Source: an uncultured Lachnospiraceae bacterium (GTDB lineage: Bacteria; Bacillota; Clostridia; Lachnospirales; Lachnospiraceae). Taken from it: DNA of 12,027 nucleotides. The notes under the pieces are model-generated. The model had not been told where the DNA came from. It ran no database searches and worked only from the letters and a program-made list of their open reading frames with translations. The first letter of the stretch is position 1, and each line of letters opens with the position of its first letter. A program made the position numbers and the translations under genes. Shown in pieces: positions 1 through 6,326 of this stretch. The stretch lies in contig CALAEX010000192.1 of NCBI GenBank assembly GCA_937891165.1, positions 1 to 12,027 on the forward strand. Reading direction: 5' to 3'.

Positions 1-87
1 ATGGGCGTCGCGGACGCGCTCAGCCAGCTCGGTTTCATAATGGGGCGTCACAAAGGACTGGATGTTGGTCAGATTGACCTGAATCAT
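1..87 (-). CDS. 5' end of a GC-rich gene, tentatively glucose-6-phosphate isomerase (truncated by window edge)
   Basis: Only the first 29 codons are visible, running off the left edge. The peptide begins MIQVNLTNIQSFV and ends ELAERVRDAH. The pattern of a short beta-strand, 'SFV', an acidic helix and an 'AH' resembles the N-terminus of clostridial glucose-6-phosphate isomerases, but 29 residues are too few to be sure. The start is well supported: AGGAGG at 96-101 (minus strand) lies 8 bases before the ATG. Composition is unlike the rest of the window: 48 of 87 bases are G or C, and 21 of 29 codons end in G or C. That could reflect strong expression or a transferred segment. The gene lies downstream of, and in the same direction as, the MerR-type regulator, with a possible MerR-type operator-promoter between them. 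Confidence 0.5.
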   Translation of the reverse strand, partial: MIQVNLTNIQSFVTPHYETELAERVRDAH

Positions 88-127
88 ATATCATTCCTCC
101 TGTATGAAAAGTTGGTGATATTTTCTT

Positions 128-158
128 AGTATACTATTTTACAACGCTTCGGTGTAAA
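128..158 (-). promoter_or_regulatory. Promoter with 19-bp spacer and MerR-like inverted-repeat operator
   Basis: On the minus strand, TTTACA (153-158) serves as -35 and TATACT (128-133) as -10, separated by 19 bp, longer than the usual 17. An inverted repeat, TTTACA (153-158) and TGTAAA (138-143) with a 9-base centre CCGAAGCGT, starts in the -35 and ends 4 bases before the -10. Long spacers holding a dyad are the known arrangement of promoters activated by MerR-family proteins through DNA distortion. A MerR-type gene ends just upstream at 159. That this site controls the gene starting at 87 is inference. Confidence 0.45.
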
Positions 159-578
159 TTACAAGGAAAAATCCTGTTGAAAAAGCATATAGAGGGGAGG
201 CAGTTCTTGAATACTGCAGTTACCAAGACCGCTGTTTAATATTTCAATATGTTTTTTCATAAAACGAATTTTTTCTAAACGATTTTGTAGGCTTTGAATT
301 TCATTTTCTGTTTCCGTGATGAAGGAAGAAAAATAATCTGACACTTCTAAAAGGGTTGTAGCTGTATAAAGCTCTTTTATTTCTGCGATGCTTGCATCTA
401 ATTGACGATATAAATGAATTCCCATAATGCGCTGGATTTCGTTAGGACCGTAATAGCGGTATCCATTATTCGGATCGCGCAGAGGAGAAACTAAACCTTC
501 TTTTTCGTAAAGACGGATAGCATCTGTAGAAAGTCCGATAAGTGCAGCTACTTCGCGAATTGTATATTTTTTTCCCAT
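159..578 (-). CDS. Short MerR-family transcriptional regulator
   Basis: This is a 139-residue cytoplasmic DNA-binding protein. Residues 5-73 form the MerR winged helix-turn-helix: TIREVAALIGLSTDAIRLYE contains the HTH, and NNGYRYYGPNEI is the wing. Residues 76-112 look like the long dimerising antiparallel helix. After it only about 25 residues remain (with one Cys at 121), ending PPLYMLFQQDFSL. There is no room for a GyrI-like or other effector domain and no cysteine set for metal sensing. The tail resembles the first strand of an effector domain, so the gene may be C-terminally truncated. A GGAG-like ribosome site (GGAGAAGATCAC) precedes the ATG. The target is probably the dyad-containing promoter just downstream; the inducer cannot be told from the sequence. 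Confidence 0.88.
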   Translation of the reverse strand: MGKKYTIREVAALIGLSTDAIRLYEKEGLVSPLRDPNNGYRYYGPNEIQRIMGIHLYRQLDASIAEIKELYTATTLLEVSDYFSSFITETENEIQSLQNRLEKIRFMKKHIEILNSGLGNCSIQELPPLYMLFQQDFSL

Positions 579-600
579 GTGATCTTCTCCTGTAAATTAG

Positions 601-637
601 GTTATATTATTATAACATTTTTTGGAAATTCTTGAAA
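601..637 (-). promoter_or_regulatory. Probable promoter of the MerR-type gene, with overlapping dyad
   Basis: On the minus strand there is a perfect TATAAT -10 (609-614) preceded by the extended TG motif. A poor -35 (TTTCAA, 632-637) lies 17 bp away. The -10 sits within an inverted repeat, GTTATA (601-606) and TATAAC (611-616), which could be a regulator site. An isolated TGTAAATT (591-598), identical to one arm region of the operator at 153-160, lies between the promoter and the start codon and could be an autoregulatory half-site. Confidence 0.5.
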
Positions 638-746
638 GAAAAATATTGTATTTTACTTAAAAGAAGATGAATAGTGCGAAATGCGCATTTTTTCTATAAA
701 AATCTTAGAAAACGAGAAATAAATGTGAAAAATGCAAAAAATCATA

Positions 747-775
747 TTGTAATCACTCATAAAATTCTTTAATAT
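747..775 (+). promoter_or_regulatory. Probable promoter of the BlaI/MecI-type regulator
   Basis: TTGTAA (747-752) and TAATAT (770-775) are separated by exactly 17 bp, about 58 bp before the start codon. The region is very AT-rich, so chance matches are easy. No TACA/TGTA dyad of the classical BlaI/MecI operator type was seen over it. Confidence 0.45.
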
Positions 776-832
776 TAAGAAAATGGAAAGTATAGAGTTA
801 GAAAACGACAGAGAGAAAGGGGAGAAATGATG

Positions 833-1180
833 ATGAATGAAGCGCAAATGAAAAGTAGTGATTTAAGCGGTTGTGAGAAGCGGATTTTGGGATGTATTTA
901 TGAATATAATCGAAAAAATGATGCGGCACCCAATTTACGAGATTTGATGACATTAATTGAACAAAAATATGGTGTTTTGTGGAAATTGCAGACAGTGTGT
1001 ACATTCCTTACCAGGATAGAGAAGAAAGGTTTGCTTATGACAGAGAAGAAGGGAAGACATACTTATTATCATCCGGTAATTCCATATGAAGTATATGTGT
1101 GCAGCGAGTTAAAGGAATTGTGCAATATTTATTTTGAAAATAGTGAAAAAAGATTGAAACAGTTTGTGCGCCATATGTAG
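833..1180 (+). CDS. BlaI/MecI-type winged-helix transcriptional regulator (solitary)
   Basis: This is a 115-residue cytoplasmic protein. The order 'LSGCEKRILGCIYE...', then a helix-turn-helix, then LWKLQTVCTFLTRIEKKGLL (W and TVxTxLxRIxxKG conserved) and a GRHTYYHPVIP wing matches the penicillinase-repressor family, usually 120-130 residues. The C-terminal ELKELCNIYFENSEKRLKQFV helix would form the dimer. Three ATG codons follow each other at 827, 830 and 833; AAAGGGGAG at 816-824 is best spaced (8 bases) for the third, so that start was chosen. No BlaR1/MecR1 sensor protease gene lies beside it, unlike the antibiotic-resistance pairs. Its target is unknown; the downstream GH3 gene and its own promoter are the obvious candidates. 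Confidence 0.85.
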   Translation: MNEAQMKSSDLSGCEKRILGCIYEYNRKNDAAPNLRDLMTLIEQKYGVLWKLQTVCTFLTRIEKKGLLMTEKKGRHTYYHPVIPYEVYVCSELKELCNIYFENSEKRLKQFVRHM

Positions 1181-1198
1181 AAATTAGAAAAATCTCAT

Positions 1199-1224
1199 AC
1201 AATTTCAGAATAGGAATTGTTTTA
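1199..1224 (+). terminator. Weak terminator-like hairpin after the BlaI-type gene
   Basis: ACAATTTC (1199-1206) can pair with GGAATTGT (1213-1220) with one wobble across a 6-base loop, followed by TTTATT. The stem is AT-rich and weak, so this is only a candidate. Confidence 0.3.
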
Positions 1225-1245
1225 TTGAAAAAAAATTGATAAAAT
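1217..1245 (+). promoter_or_regulatory. Possible promoter for the GH3 gene
   Basis: TTGTTT (1217-1222) and TAAAAT (1240-1245) are 17 bp apart, 64 bp before the GH3 start. The -35 is weak and overlaps the candidate hairpin arm at 1213-1220. AT-rich sequence makes this tentative. Confidence 0.35.
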
Positions 1246-1308
1246 AGAAATGATTGTTTTTATAGAATAATGTCACAAGATTTTGGAACGAATGGTATGA
1301 GGTGATTT

Positions 1309-2592
1309 ATGACACAAGAAGAAAGAAAATTAAAACGCGAGCGGGATACGAAGAAGGCATTTATAACGTTGACAGGATTAATATGTATCGTGATTGCATT
1401 GGGAGCAGCAGCGGTATTCGGAATAAAACTTTTTATGGATAAAAAAGAGATGATTAGTAATAATCAACCGACTACAGAAACACAAAAAGAATCAGAAAAT
1501 GGAACGACAGAACAGCCGACAGAAAAGCCGGTGATTGATCCATTGACACAGGAAGCTATTACCATAGTTACAGGTATGACAACAGAGCAGAAAGTTGCTC
1601 AGATGTTTGTAATTACACCGGATGCATTGACCGGAACACAGGGTGCTACAGTTGTGGGGAATACGACAAAGCAGGCTTATGCGAACTATCCGGTTGGTGG
1701 TTTGATTTATGAAAAGAATAATTTTAAGACTGCAGAACAGACAAAAGCAATGTTGGATGCAATGAAAACATTAAGTATTGAATCTGTTGCACTTCCTATT
1801 TTTTTAGGAGTAGAAGAGGAGGGAGGAAAGGCATCAGTAATTGCGTCAACATCTCCGTTGGATGTAGCTAATATTGAAGATATGAATGTGGTAGGTGCAT
1901 CTGGTGATGCGGCGAAGGCTTATGAAGCTGCTGCAACGATTGGAACTTATTTATCGGATTTAGGATTTAACTTAAATCTGGCTCCTATGGCAGATGTATT
2001 GACAAATGAATCTAATACAGCTTTGAAAGAAAGAAGTTTTGGAAGTGACAGTACAGTAGTTAGTGATATGACTGTTTCTGCATTACAGGGCTTAAAAGAA
2101 AAGGGGATTTATGGTGTAGTAAAACATTTCCCAGGACAAGGTGCAACGATTGGTGATTCCAGAAAAGGGGCTGTTTCTACAGATAAGACATTAGAAGAAC
2201 TAATGGCATGTGAGTTAATTCCATTTCAGAATGCAATTGCATCCGGAGCAGAATTTATAATGGCAGGACATATTGCAGTACCTGGTATTACAGGGAATAC
2301 CGTTCCTGCTTCGTTATCAGAATATATGATTACACAGGTACTTCGAACAGAAATGGGATATAAAGGAATTATTATCACTGATGCAATGAATGTAAAAGCC
2401 ATTACAGAGTCTTATGATTCAGGACAGGCAGCAATTGAGGCAATTAATGCAGGTGTGGATATGATTTTAATGCCGTCCGATTTTAAAGCTGCTTACGATG
2501 CTGTATTAGGGGCAGTGAAGAATGGTACGATTTCGGAAGAACGAATCAATTCATCTCTGGTTCGTATTGTGAAAACAAAATTAGGTATGTAA
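1309..2592 (+). CDS. Membrane-anchored GH3 (NagZ-like) protein lacking the catalytic histidine
   Basis: The protein has 427 residues. A basic N-terminus and one hydrophobic helix (about 18-43) anchor it in the membrane. A Thr/Glu/Gln-rich linker (about 50-78) leads to an extracellular glycoside hydrolase family 3 barrel (80-427). Family marks are LGVEEEGG (166-173), LNLAPMADV (222-230), RSFGSD (242-247), KHFPGQG (272-278) and IITDAMNVKAI (355-365) with the expected nucleophile D358. NagZ-type enzymes remove N-acetylglucosamine from peptidoglycan fragments and use an Asp-His pair in a GDxxxDSH-like loop. Here that loop reads GATIGDSRKG: D283 is kept but the His position is R285. Activity may therefore be lost or altered. 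AGGTG gives a modest ribosome site. No cell-wall recycling genes adjoin it. Confidence 0.88.
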   Translation: MTQEERKLKRERDTKKAFITLTGLICIVIALGAAAVFGIKLFMDKKEMISNNQPTTETQKESENGTTEQPTEKPVIDPLTQEAITIVTGMTTEQKVAQMFVITPDALTGTQGATVVGNTTKQAYANYPVGGLIYEKNNFKTAEQTKAMLDAMKTLSIESVALPIFLGVEEEGGKASVIASTSPLDVANIEDMNVVGASGDAAKAYEAAATIGTYLSDLGFNLNLAPMADVLTNESNTALKERSFGSDSTVVSDMTVSALQGLKEKGIYGVVKHFPGQGATIGDSRKGAVSTDKTLEELMACELIPFQNAIASGAEFIMAGHIAVPGITGNTVPASLSEYMITQVLRTEMGYKGIIITDAMNVKAITESYDSGQAAIEAINAGVDMILMPSDFKAAYDAVLGAVKNGTISEERINSSLVRIVKTKLGM

Positions 2593-2599
2593 GGTTGGG

Positions 2600-2629
2600 A
2601 GGGGCTGCTTTTTGCAGTCCCTTAATTTA
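2600..2629 (+). terminator. Rho-independent terminator after the GH3 gene
   Basis: AGGGGCTGC (2600-2608) pairs with GCAGTCCCT (2614-2622), nine pairs with one G-U, around a TTTTT loop, followed by TAATTTAT. It starts 8 bases after the stop codon. Confidence 0.8.
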
Positions 2630-2692
2630 TCATAGTAATATGTAATTTTGTTGCATAATTTCAGACGTTTGTTGCAGTCTTGGAAGAAGCAC

Positions 2693-2721
2693 TTGCGAAA
2701 GAAAATGGGTATGGATATAAT
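2693..2721 (+). promoter_or_regulatory. Promoter of the galK-galT-lepB unit
   Basis: TTGCGA (2693-2698) and a perfect TATAAT (2716-2721) are separated by 17 bp, giving a leader of about 70 bases before galK. No CRE catabolite site or LacI-type operator was recognised over it. The promoter lies inside a 26-codon coding-like stretch (2659-2739). Confidence 0.65.
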
Positions 2722-2796
2722 GGAAATACAGGAATTTAGTACGATATGGACGTAGGTCCAAAAATATTATATTTTGATGTAGGAGGCAAAATAATT

Positions 2797-3966
2797 ATGG
2801 TTTGGGAAAATGTACTTGCAAAATTTAAGGAATTATTTGGGGACGAAGGTGAGATTGGTGTATATTTTGCACCAGGACGTGTAAATATGATTGGTGAGCA
2901 TACAGATTACAATGCTGGTCATGTATTTCCATGTGCATTAACAATCGGAACATATGGTGTTGCCAGAAAGAGAGAAGATAAAAAGCTTCGTTTTTATTCT
3001 TTGAACTTTGAACATCTAGGAGTATTGGAATCTTCTGTAGATGATTTAAAACCAGAAAAAGAAGCTGATTGGACAAATTATCCAAAGGGAATTATGTGGG
3101 CATTTGGCGAAAAAGGAATGAAGGTTGAACAGGGTATGGATATCGTATTATTCGGTAACATTCCAAATGGTTCCGGTCTTTCTTCTTCTGCATCAGTAGA
3201 AGTATTAACAGGATATATTTTAAAAGATATGTTCGGATTTGATGTAACAAATCAGGATTTGGCTTTAATTGGTCAGTTTTCAGAAAATAAATTCAATGGC
3301 GTAAATTGTGGTATTATGGATCAGTTCGCAATTGCAATGGGTAAAGAAGGTCATGCTATTTTCTTAGATACAGCAACATTAGAGTATAAATATGCTCCAA
3401 TCAAATTAGAAAATGCAAAAATCGTAATCTCTTGCAGCAATAAGAAACGTGGCCTTGGAGATTCTAAATATAATGAAAGAAGAGAAGAATGTGAAACAGC
3501 ATTAGCTGAGCTTCAGAAGGTAATTTCTGTAAATGGTTTAGGCGAATTGACAGAAGAACAGTTTGAAGCAAATAAAGATGCAATTAAGGATGAATTAAGA
3601 CAGAAACGTGCAAAACATGCTGTTTATGAAAATCAGAGAACGATTCGTGCAGTAGCTGCCCTTAAAGCAAATGATGTAGAAACTTTTGGTAAGTTGATGA
3701 ATGCGTCTCATGTTTCTTTAAGAGATGATTATGAAGTAACTGGTATTGAGTTAGATACTTTAGTAGAAACTGCATGGACAGTAGAAGGTGTCATTGGTTC
3801 TCGTATGACAGGTGCTGGTTTTGGTGGATGTACAGTAAGTATTGTAAAAGAAGATTGTGTAGATAATTTTATTCAGACAGTAGGAGAAGTATATAAGAAT
3901 AAAATTGGATATGCTGCTGATTTCTATGTAGTAGATATTGGTAGTGGTCCAGTAGAATTGAATTAG
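2797..3966 (+). CDS. galK: Galactokinase
   Basis: GalK phosphorylates alpha-D-galactose to galactose-1-phosphate with ATP, the first committed step of the Leloir pathway, in the cytoplasm. The 389 residues carry all GHMP-kinase marks: the galactokinase signature GRVNMIGEHTDYN (27-39), the glycine-rich phosphate loop IPNGSGLSSSAS (122-133), CGIMDQFA with the catalytic Asp at 175, and the C-terminal GAGFGGCT motif. The start was placed at 2797 because AGGAGG (2781-2786) lies 10 bases before it and the family N-terminus begins here. The frame is open to an earlier ATG at 2746, but the 17 added residues look unlike the family. Length is normal. It is followed by galT after 116 bp, as expected for a gal operon. 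Confidence 0.96.
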   Translation: MVWENVLAKFKELFGDEGEIGVYFAPGRVNMIGEHTDYNAGHVFPCALTIGTYGVARKREDKKLRFYSLNFEHLGVLESSVDDLKPEKEADWTNYPKGIMWAFGEKGMKVEQGMDIVLFGNIPNGSGLSSSASVEVLTGYILKDMFGFDVTNQDLALIGQFSENKFNGVNCGIMDQFAIAMGKEGHAIFLDTATLEYKYAPIKLENAKIVISCSNKKRGLGDSKYNERREECETALAELQKVISVNGLGELTEEQFEANKDAIKDELRQKRAKHAVYENQRTIRAVAALKANDVETFGKLMNASHVSLRDDYEVTGIELDTLVETAWTVEGVIGSRMTGAGFGGCTVSIVKEDCVDNFIQTVGEVYKNKIGYAADFYVVDIGSGPVELN

Positions 3967-3984
3967 TGTTAGGAGTAAGTAGCG

Positions 3985-4007
3985 AAGCGGATTACGAGTA
4001 TCCGCTT
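3985..4007 (+). other. Hairpin 1 in the galK-galT spacer
   Basis: AAGCGGAT (3985-3992) and ATCCGCTT (4000-4007) form a perfect 8-bp stem with a 7-base loop, 18 bases after the galK stop. No U-run follows, so it is not a standard terminator. The last two bases of the stem begin a perfect TTGACA (4006-4011), and a perfect TATAAT (4019-4024) follows only 7 bp later, too close for a normal promoter. Confidence 0.6.
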
Positions 4008-4033
4008 GACAAGTTTAGTATAATGTTAGAGAG

Positions 4034-4064
4034 ACTGCCAGAAGAATGAAACTTATCTGGCAGT
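4034..4064 (+). other. Hairpin 2 just upstream of the galT ribosome site
   Basis: ACTGCCAGA (4034-4042) and TCTGGCAGT (4056-4064) form a perfect 9-bp stem with a 13-base loop. It ends 8 bases before the GGAGAG ribosome site of galT and has only TT after it. It may stabilise the galK mRNA, mark a processing site or weakly terminate to set the galK:galT ratio; none of these is shown. The same CTGCCAG core is used in the terminator at 10891-10923. Confidence 0.55.
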
Positions 4065-4082
4065 TTCGGAATGGAGAGAATG

Positions 4083-5594
4083 ATGACAAAAGAAATTCTT
4101 TGGTTAGCAGAATATGGTGTAACAACGGGTTTAATTCAGAAAGAAGATAAATTGTTTACGATTAATCGTTTGATGGAATTATTTCAAATGGATGATTTAG
4201 GGGAAGAAAGTATATTAGACCTTCCATGTGATAATGAACATCTTTGTGAAGTATTAGAGCGTATGAATGATTATGCAGCAGAACATGGATTGATGGAAGA
4301 CAATACAGTAACCTATCGTGATTTATTTGATACAAAGGTAATGGGAATTTTAACACCAAGACCAAGTGAAGTAATTCGTGCTTTTGAGGAAAAGAAAGCT
4401 TGTGATATGATAACAGTAGCTGCAACGGATTATTTTTATAAGCTTTGTAAAGATAATAATTATATTCGTACGGATAGAATTCAAAAAGACCGTAAATGGA
4501 AAGTAGATTCTGAGTATGGTGAAATTGATATTACTATCAATCTTTCTAAGCCAGAAAAAGACCCAAAAGCAATTGCAGCAGCAAAGTTGATGAAACAGAG
4601 TGGTTATCCAAAATGTCAGCTTTGTATGGAAAATGAAGGATACGCTGGTAGAACGAATCATCCTGCAAGACAGAATTTGCGTATTATTCCTTTGACCATT
4701 AATAATGAGCCTTGGGGATTCCAGTATTCTCCTTATGTATATTATAATGAGCATTGTATTGTGTTAAATCAGAAGCATACCCCAATGAAAATTGACCGTG
4801 CTTGTTTTATTAAATTATTGGATTTTGTAGAACAAGTACCACATTATTTCCTTGGTTCGAATGCAGACCTTCCAATTGTAGGTGGTTCTATTTTAACACA
4901 TGACCATTTCCAAGGAGGACATTATACATTCCCTATGGAACGAGCATCTGTAGAAACACCTGTGACATTTGTAGGATTTGAAGATGTAGAAGCTGGTATC
5001 GTAAAATGGCCAATGTCAGTGATTCGTATTAGTTCAGAGAAAAAAGAGCGTTTAGTAGACTTAGCAGAAAAGATTTTAAAAGTTTGGAGAGGTTATACAG
5101 ATGAGTCTGTAACAGTATTTGCAGAAACAGATGGAGAATCACATAATACGATTACTCCAATTGCTAGAAGACGAGATGGAAAATTTGAGTTAGATTTAGT
5201 GTTAAGAAATAATTTGACGACACAAGAACATCCACTTGGTGTATATCATCCACATGCAGAACTTCATCATATTAAAAAAGAAAATATTGGTTTGATTGAA
5301 GTTATGGGTCTTGCAGTGCTTCCAGCACGTTTAAAGACAGAATTAGAAGAAGTAAAACAGTGCTTGCTTTCTGGAACAGATGTTTCTACTGTAGAAAGTA
5401 TTGCTTCTCATGGGGTATGGGCAAATGAATTAGTAGAAAAATATAAGACATTTGAAAAAGATAGCATTGATATGGTAATAGAAAAAGAAGTTGGTGCTGT
5501 TTTTGTTCAAGTATTAGAACATGCAGGTGTTTATAAGAGAAATGAAGAAGGAAAAGAAGCATTCTTAAAGTTTGTAGAGAGAGTAAATCAATAA
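4083..5594 (+). CDS. galT: UDP-glucose--hexose-1-phosphate uridylyltransferase, long Firmicute type (GalT2)
   Basis: GalT transfers UMP from UDP-glucose to galactose-1-phosphate, giving UDP-galactose and glucose-1-phosphate, the step after GalK in the Leloir pathway. At 503 residues it belongs to the long GalT form of Firmicutes (about 490-510), not the 350-residue E. coli type. Recognisable blocks are YPKCQLCMENEGYAGR, the histidine segment ILTHDHFQGGHYTFPME with H273 and H275, HPHAELHHIKKENIGLIEVMG, and LAVLPARL near the C-terminal third. The start at 4083 was chosen because GGAG (4073-4076) lies 6 bases before it; ATGs at 4071 and 4080 precede or touch that site. It is translated from the same transcript as galK and lepB unless the spacer hairpins intervene. 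Confidence 0.94.
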   Translation: MTKEILWLAEYGVTTGLIQKEDKLFTINRLMELFQMDDLGEESILDLPCDNEHLCEVLERMNDYAAEHGLMEDNTVTYRDLFDTKVMGILTPRPSEVIRAFEEKKACDMITVAATDYFYKLCKDNNYIRTDRIQKDRKWKVDSEYGEIDITINLSKPEKDPKAIAAAKLMKQSGYPKCQLCMENEGYAGRTNHPARQNLRIIPLTINNEPWGFQYSPYVYYNEHCIVLNQKHTPMKIDRACFIKLLDFVEQVPHYFLGSNADLPIVGGSILTHDHFQGGHYTFPMERASVETPVTFVGFEDVEAGIVKWPMSVIRISSEKKERLVDLAEKILKVWRGYTDESVTVFAETDGESHNTITPIARRRDGKFELDLVLRNNLTTQEHPLGVYHPHAELHHIKKENIGLIEVMGLAVLPARLKTELEEVKQCLLSGTDVSTVESIASHGVWANELVEKYKTFEKDSIDMVIEKEVGAVFVQVLEHAGVYKRNEEGKEAFLKFVERVNQ

Positions 5595-5619
5595 AAAGAG
5601 TTTAGTTAGAAAGAGTTAG

Positions 5620-6177
5620 GTGATAAAAATAGAGGAATCGGGAAATTTAAAAAATATAACAAAAGAAGTGTTAGCGTGGGTACTAACGATTGTATTAGCA
5701 ATTTTAGCAGCCAAATTGATTAATGCTTATGTTATTATTAAGGCAGAAGTACCAACAGGTTCCATGGAAAATACAATTGAAGTAGATGATTGTATTTTAG
5801 GATTTCAATTAGCTTATTTAGTTCAGGAACCTGAACGAGGTGATATTGTGATTTTTCCATTTCCAGATAATCCAGAAACGATTTATGTAAAACGTATTAT
5901 CGGATTACCAGGAGAAACAGTAGAAATTAAAAATGGTTTTGTTTATGTTGATGGTGAACCAATCGAAGAACCTTATTTGAAAGAAGAAATGTTTGGAGAA
6001 TATGGACCTTATATTGTACCAGAGGATTCTTATTTTATGCTAGGGGATAATCGTAATTCTTCTGCGGATTCTAGAAAATGGCAAAATACATATTTAAAGA
6101 AAGAAAATATTATGGCAAAAGTGCTGTTTCGATATTCTCCAAGTTTTCATTGGTTTTCAGATGTTACTTATGAATAA
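5620..6177 (+). CDS. lepB: Signal peptidase I (GTG start)
   Basis: The enzyme cleaves signal peptides from exported proteins at the outer face of the membrane. The protein has 185 residues, the short Gram-positive size. One membrane helix (about 17-38) is followed by the catalytic serine box VPTGSMENT (S48), the lysine box YVKRIIGLPGE (K91) and the GDNRNSSADSR box (142-152), so the Ser/Lys dyad is intact. The start is GTG at 5620, with a weak AAGAG upstream; no in-frame ATG lies before the serine box. The gene begins only 25 bp after galT with no terminator between, so it is probably read with galKT, an unusual partnership for a housekeeping protease. A terminator follows it. Confidence 0.93.
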   Translation: MIKIEESGNLKNITKEVLAWVLTIVLAILAAKLINAYVIIKAEVPTGSMENTIEVDDCILGFQLAYLVQEPERGDIVIFPFPDNPETIYVKRIIGLPGETVEIKNGFVYVDGEPIEEPYLKEEMFGEYGPYIVPEDSYFMLGDNRNSSADSRKWQNTYLKKENIMAKVLFRYSPSFHWFSDVTYE

Positions 6178-6236
6178 TATGGTTAAGAAATAGAAGAAAA
6201 CAACCGATATAACTAATAAGAAGATGTCAGAAAGTT

Positions 6237-6278
6237 TACTCTGTTCTGTAATAGGATAAGAAGCAGAGTAGATTTTTT
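6237..6278 (+). terminator. Rho-independent terminator after lepB
   Basis: TACTCTG (6237-6243) pairs with CAGAGTA (6264-6270). The stem can extend by TTCT/AGAA past one bulged G. GA and then six T residues follow (6273-6278). It marks the end of the galK-galT-lepB transcript. Confidence 0.75.
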
Positions 6279-6326
6279 AGGAAACATATAGTAGTGATTG
6301 GAAGGTTTATCAAGGAGGAGAGACAT

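Noticed and set aside
2720..2755. Eleven-codon leader ORF before galK
   Set aside because: Its ATG overlaps the -10 box, so it would not be transcribed in full, and it has no ribosome site.
2746..2796. Upstream ATG for galK adding 17 residues
   Set aside because: AGGAGG at 2781-2786 lies inside this extension and is correctly spaced for ATG 2797, where family similarity begins.
2640..2796. CRE or LacI-type operator controlling gal genes
   Set aside because: No sequence fitting the CcpA consensus or a clear LacI dyad was found in the spacer.
4071..4082. ATGs at 4071 and 4080 as galT starts
   Set aside because: The ribosome site GGAG lies within the first codons of the first choice and too close to the second; 4083 is spaced normally.
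4162..4754. Minus-strand open frames inside galT
   Set aside because: They are antisense to a strongly conserved enzyme gene and have no start signals or family resemblance.
6294..6326. ATG 6294 as start of the DUF6033-like gene
   Set aside because: The strong AAGGAGG lies inside this extension and points to ATG 6327.
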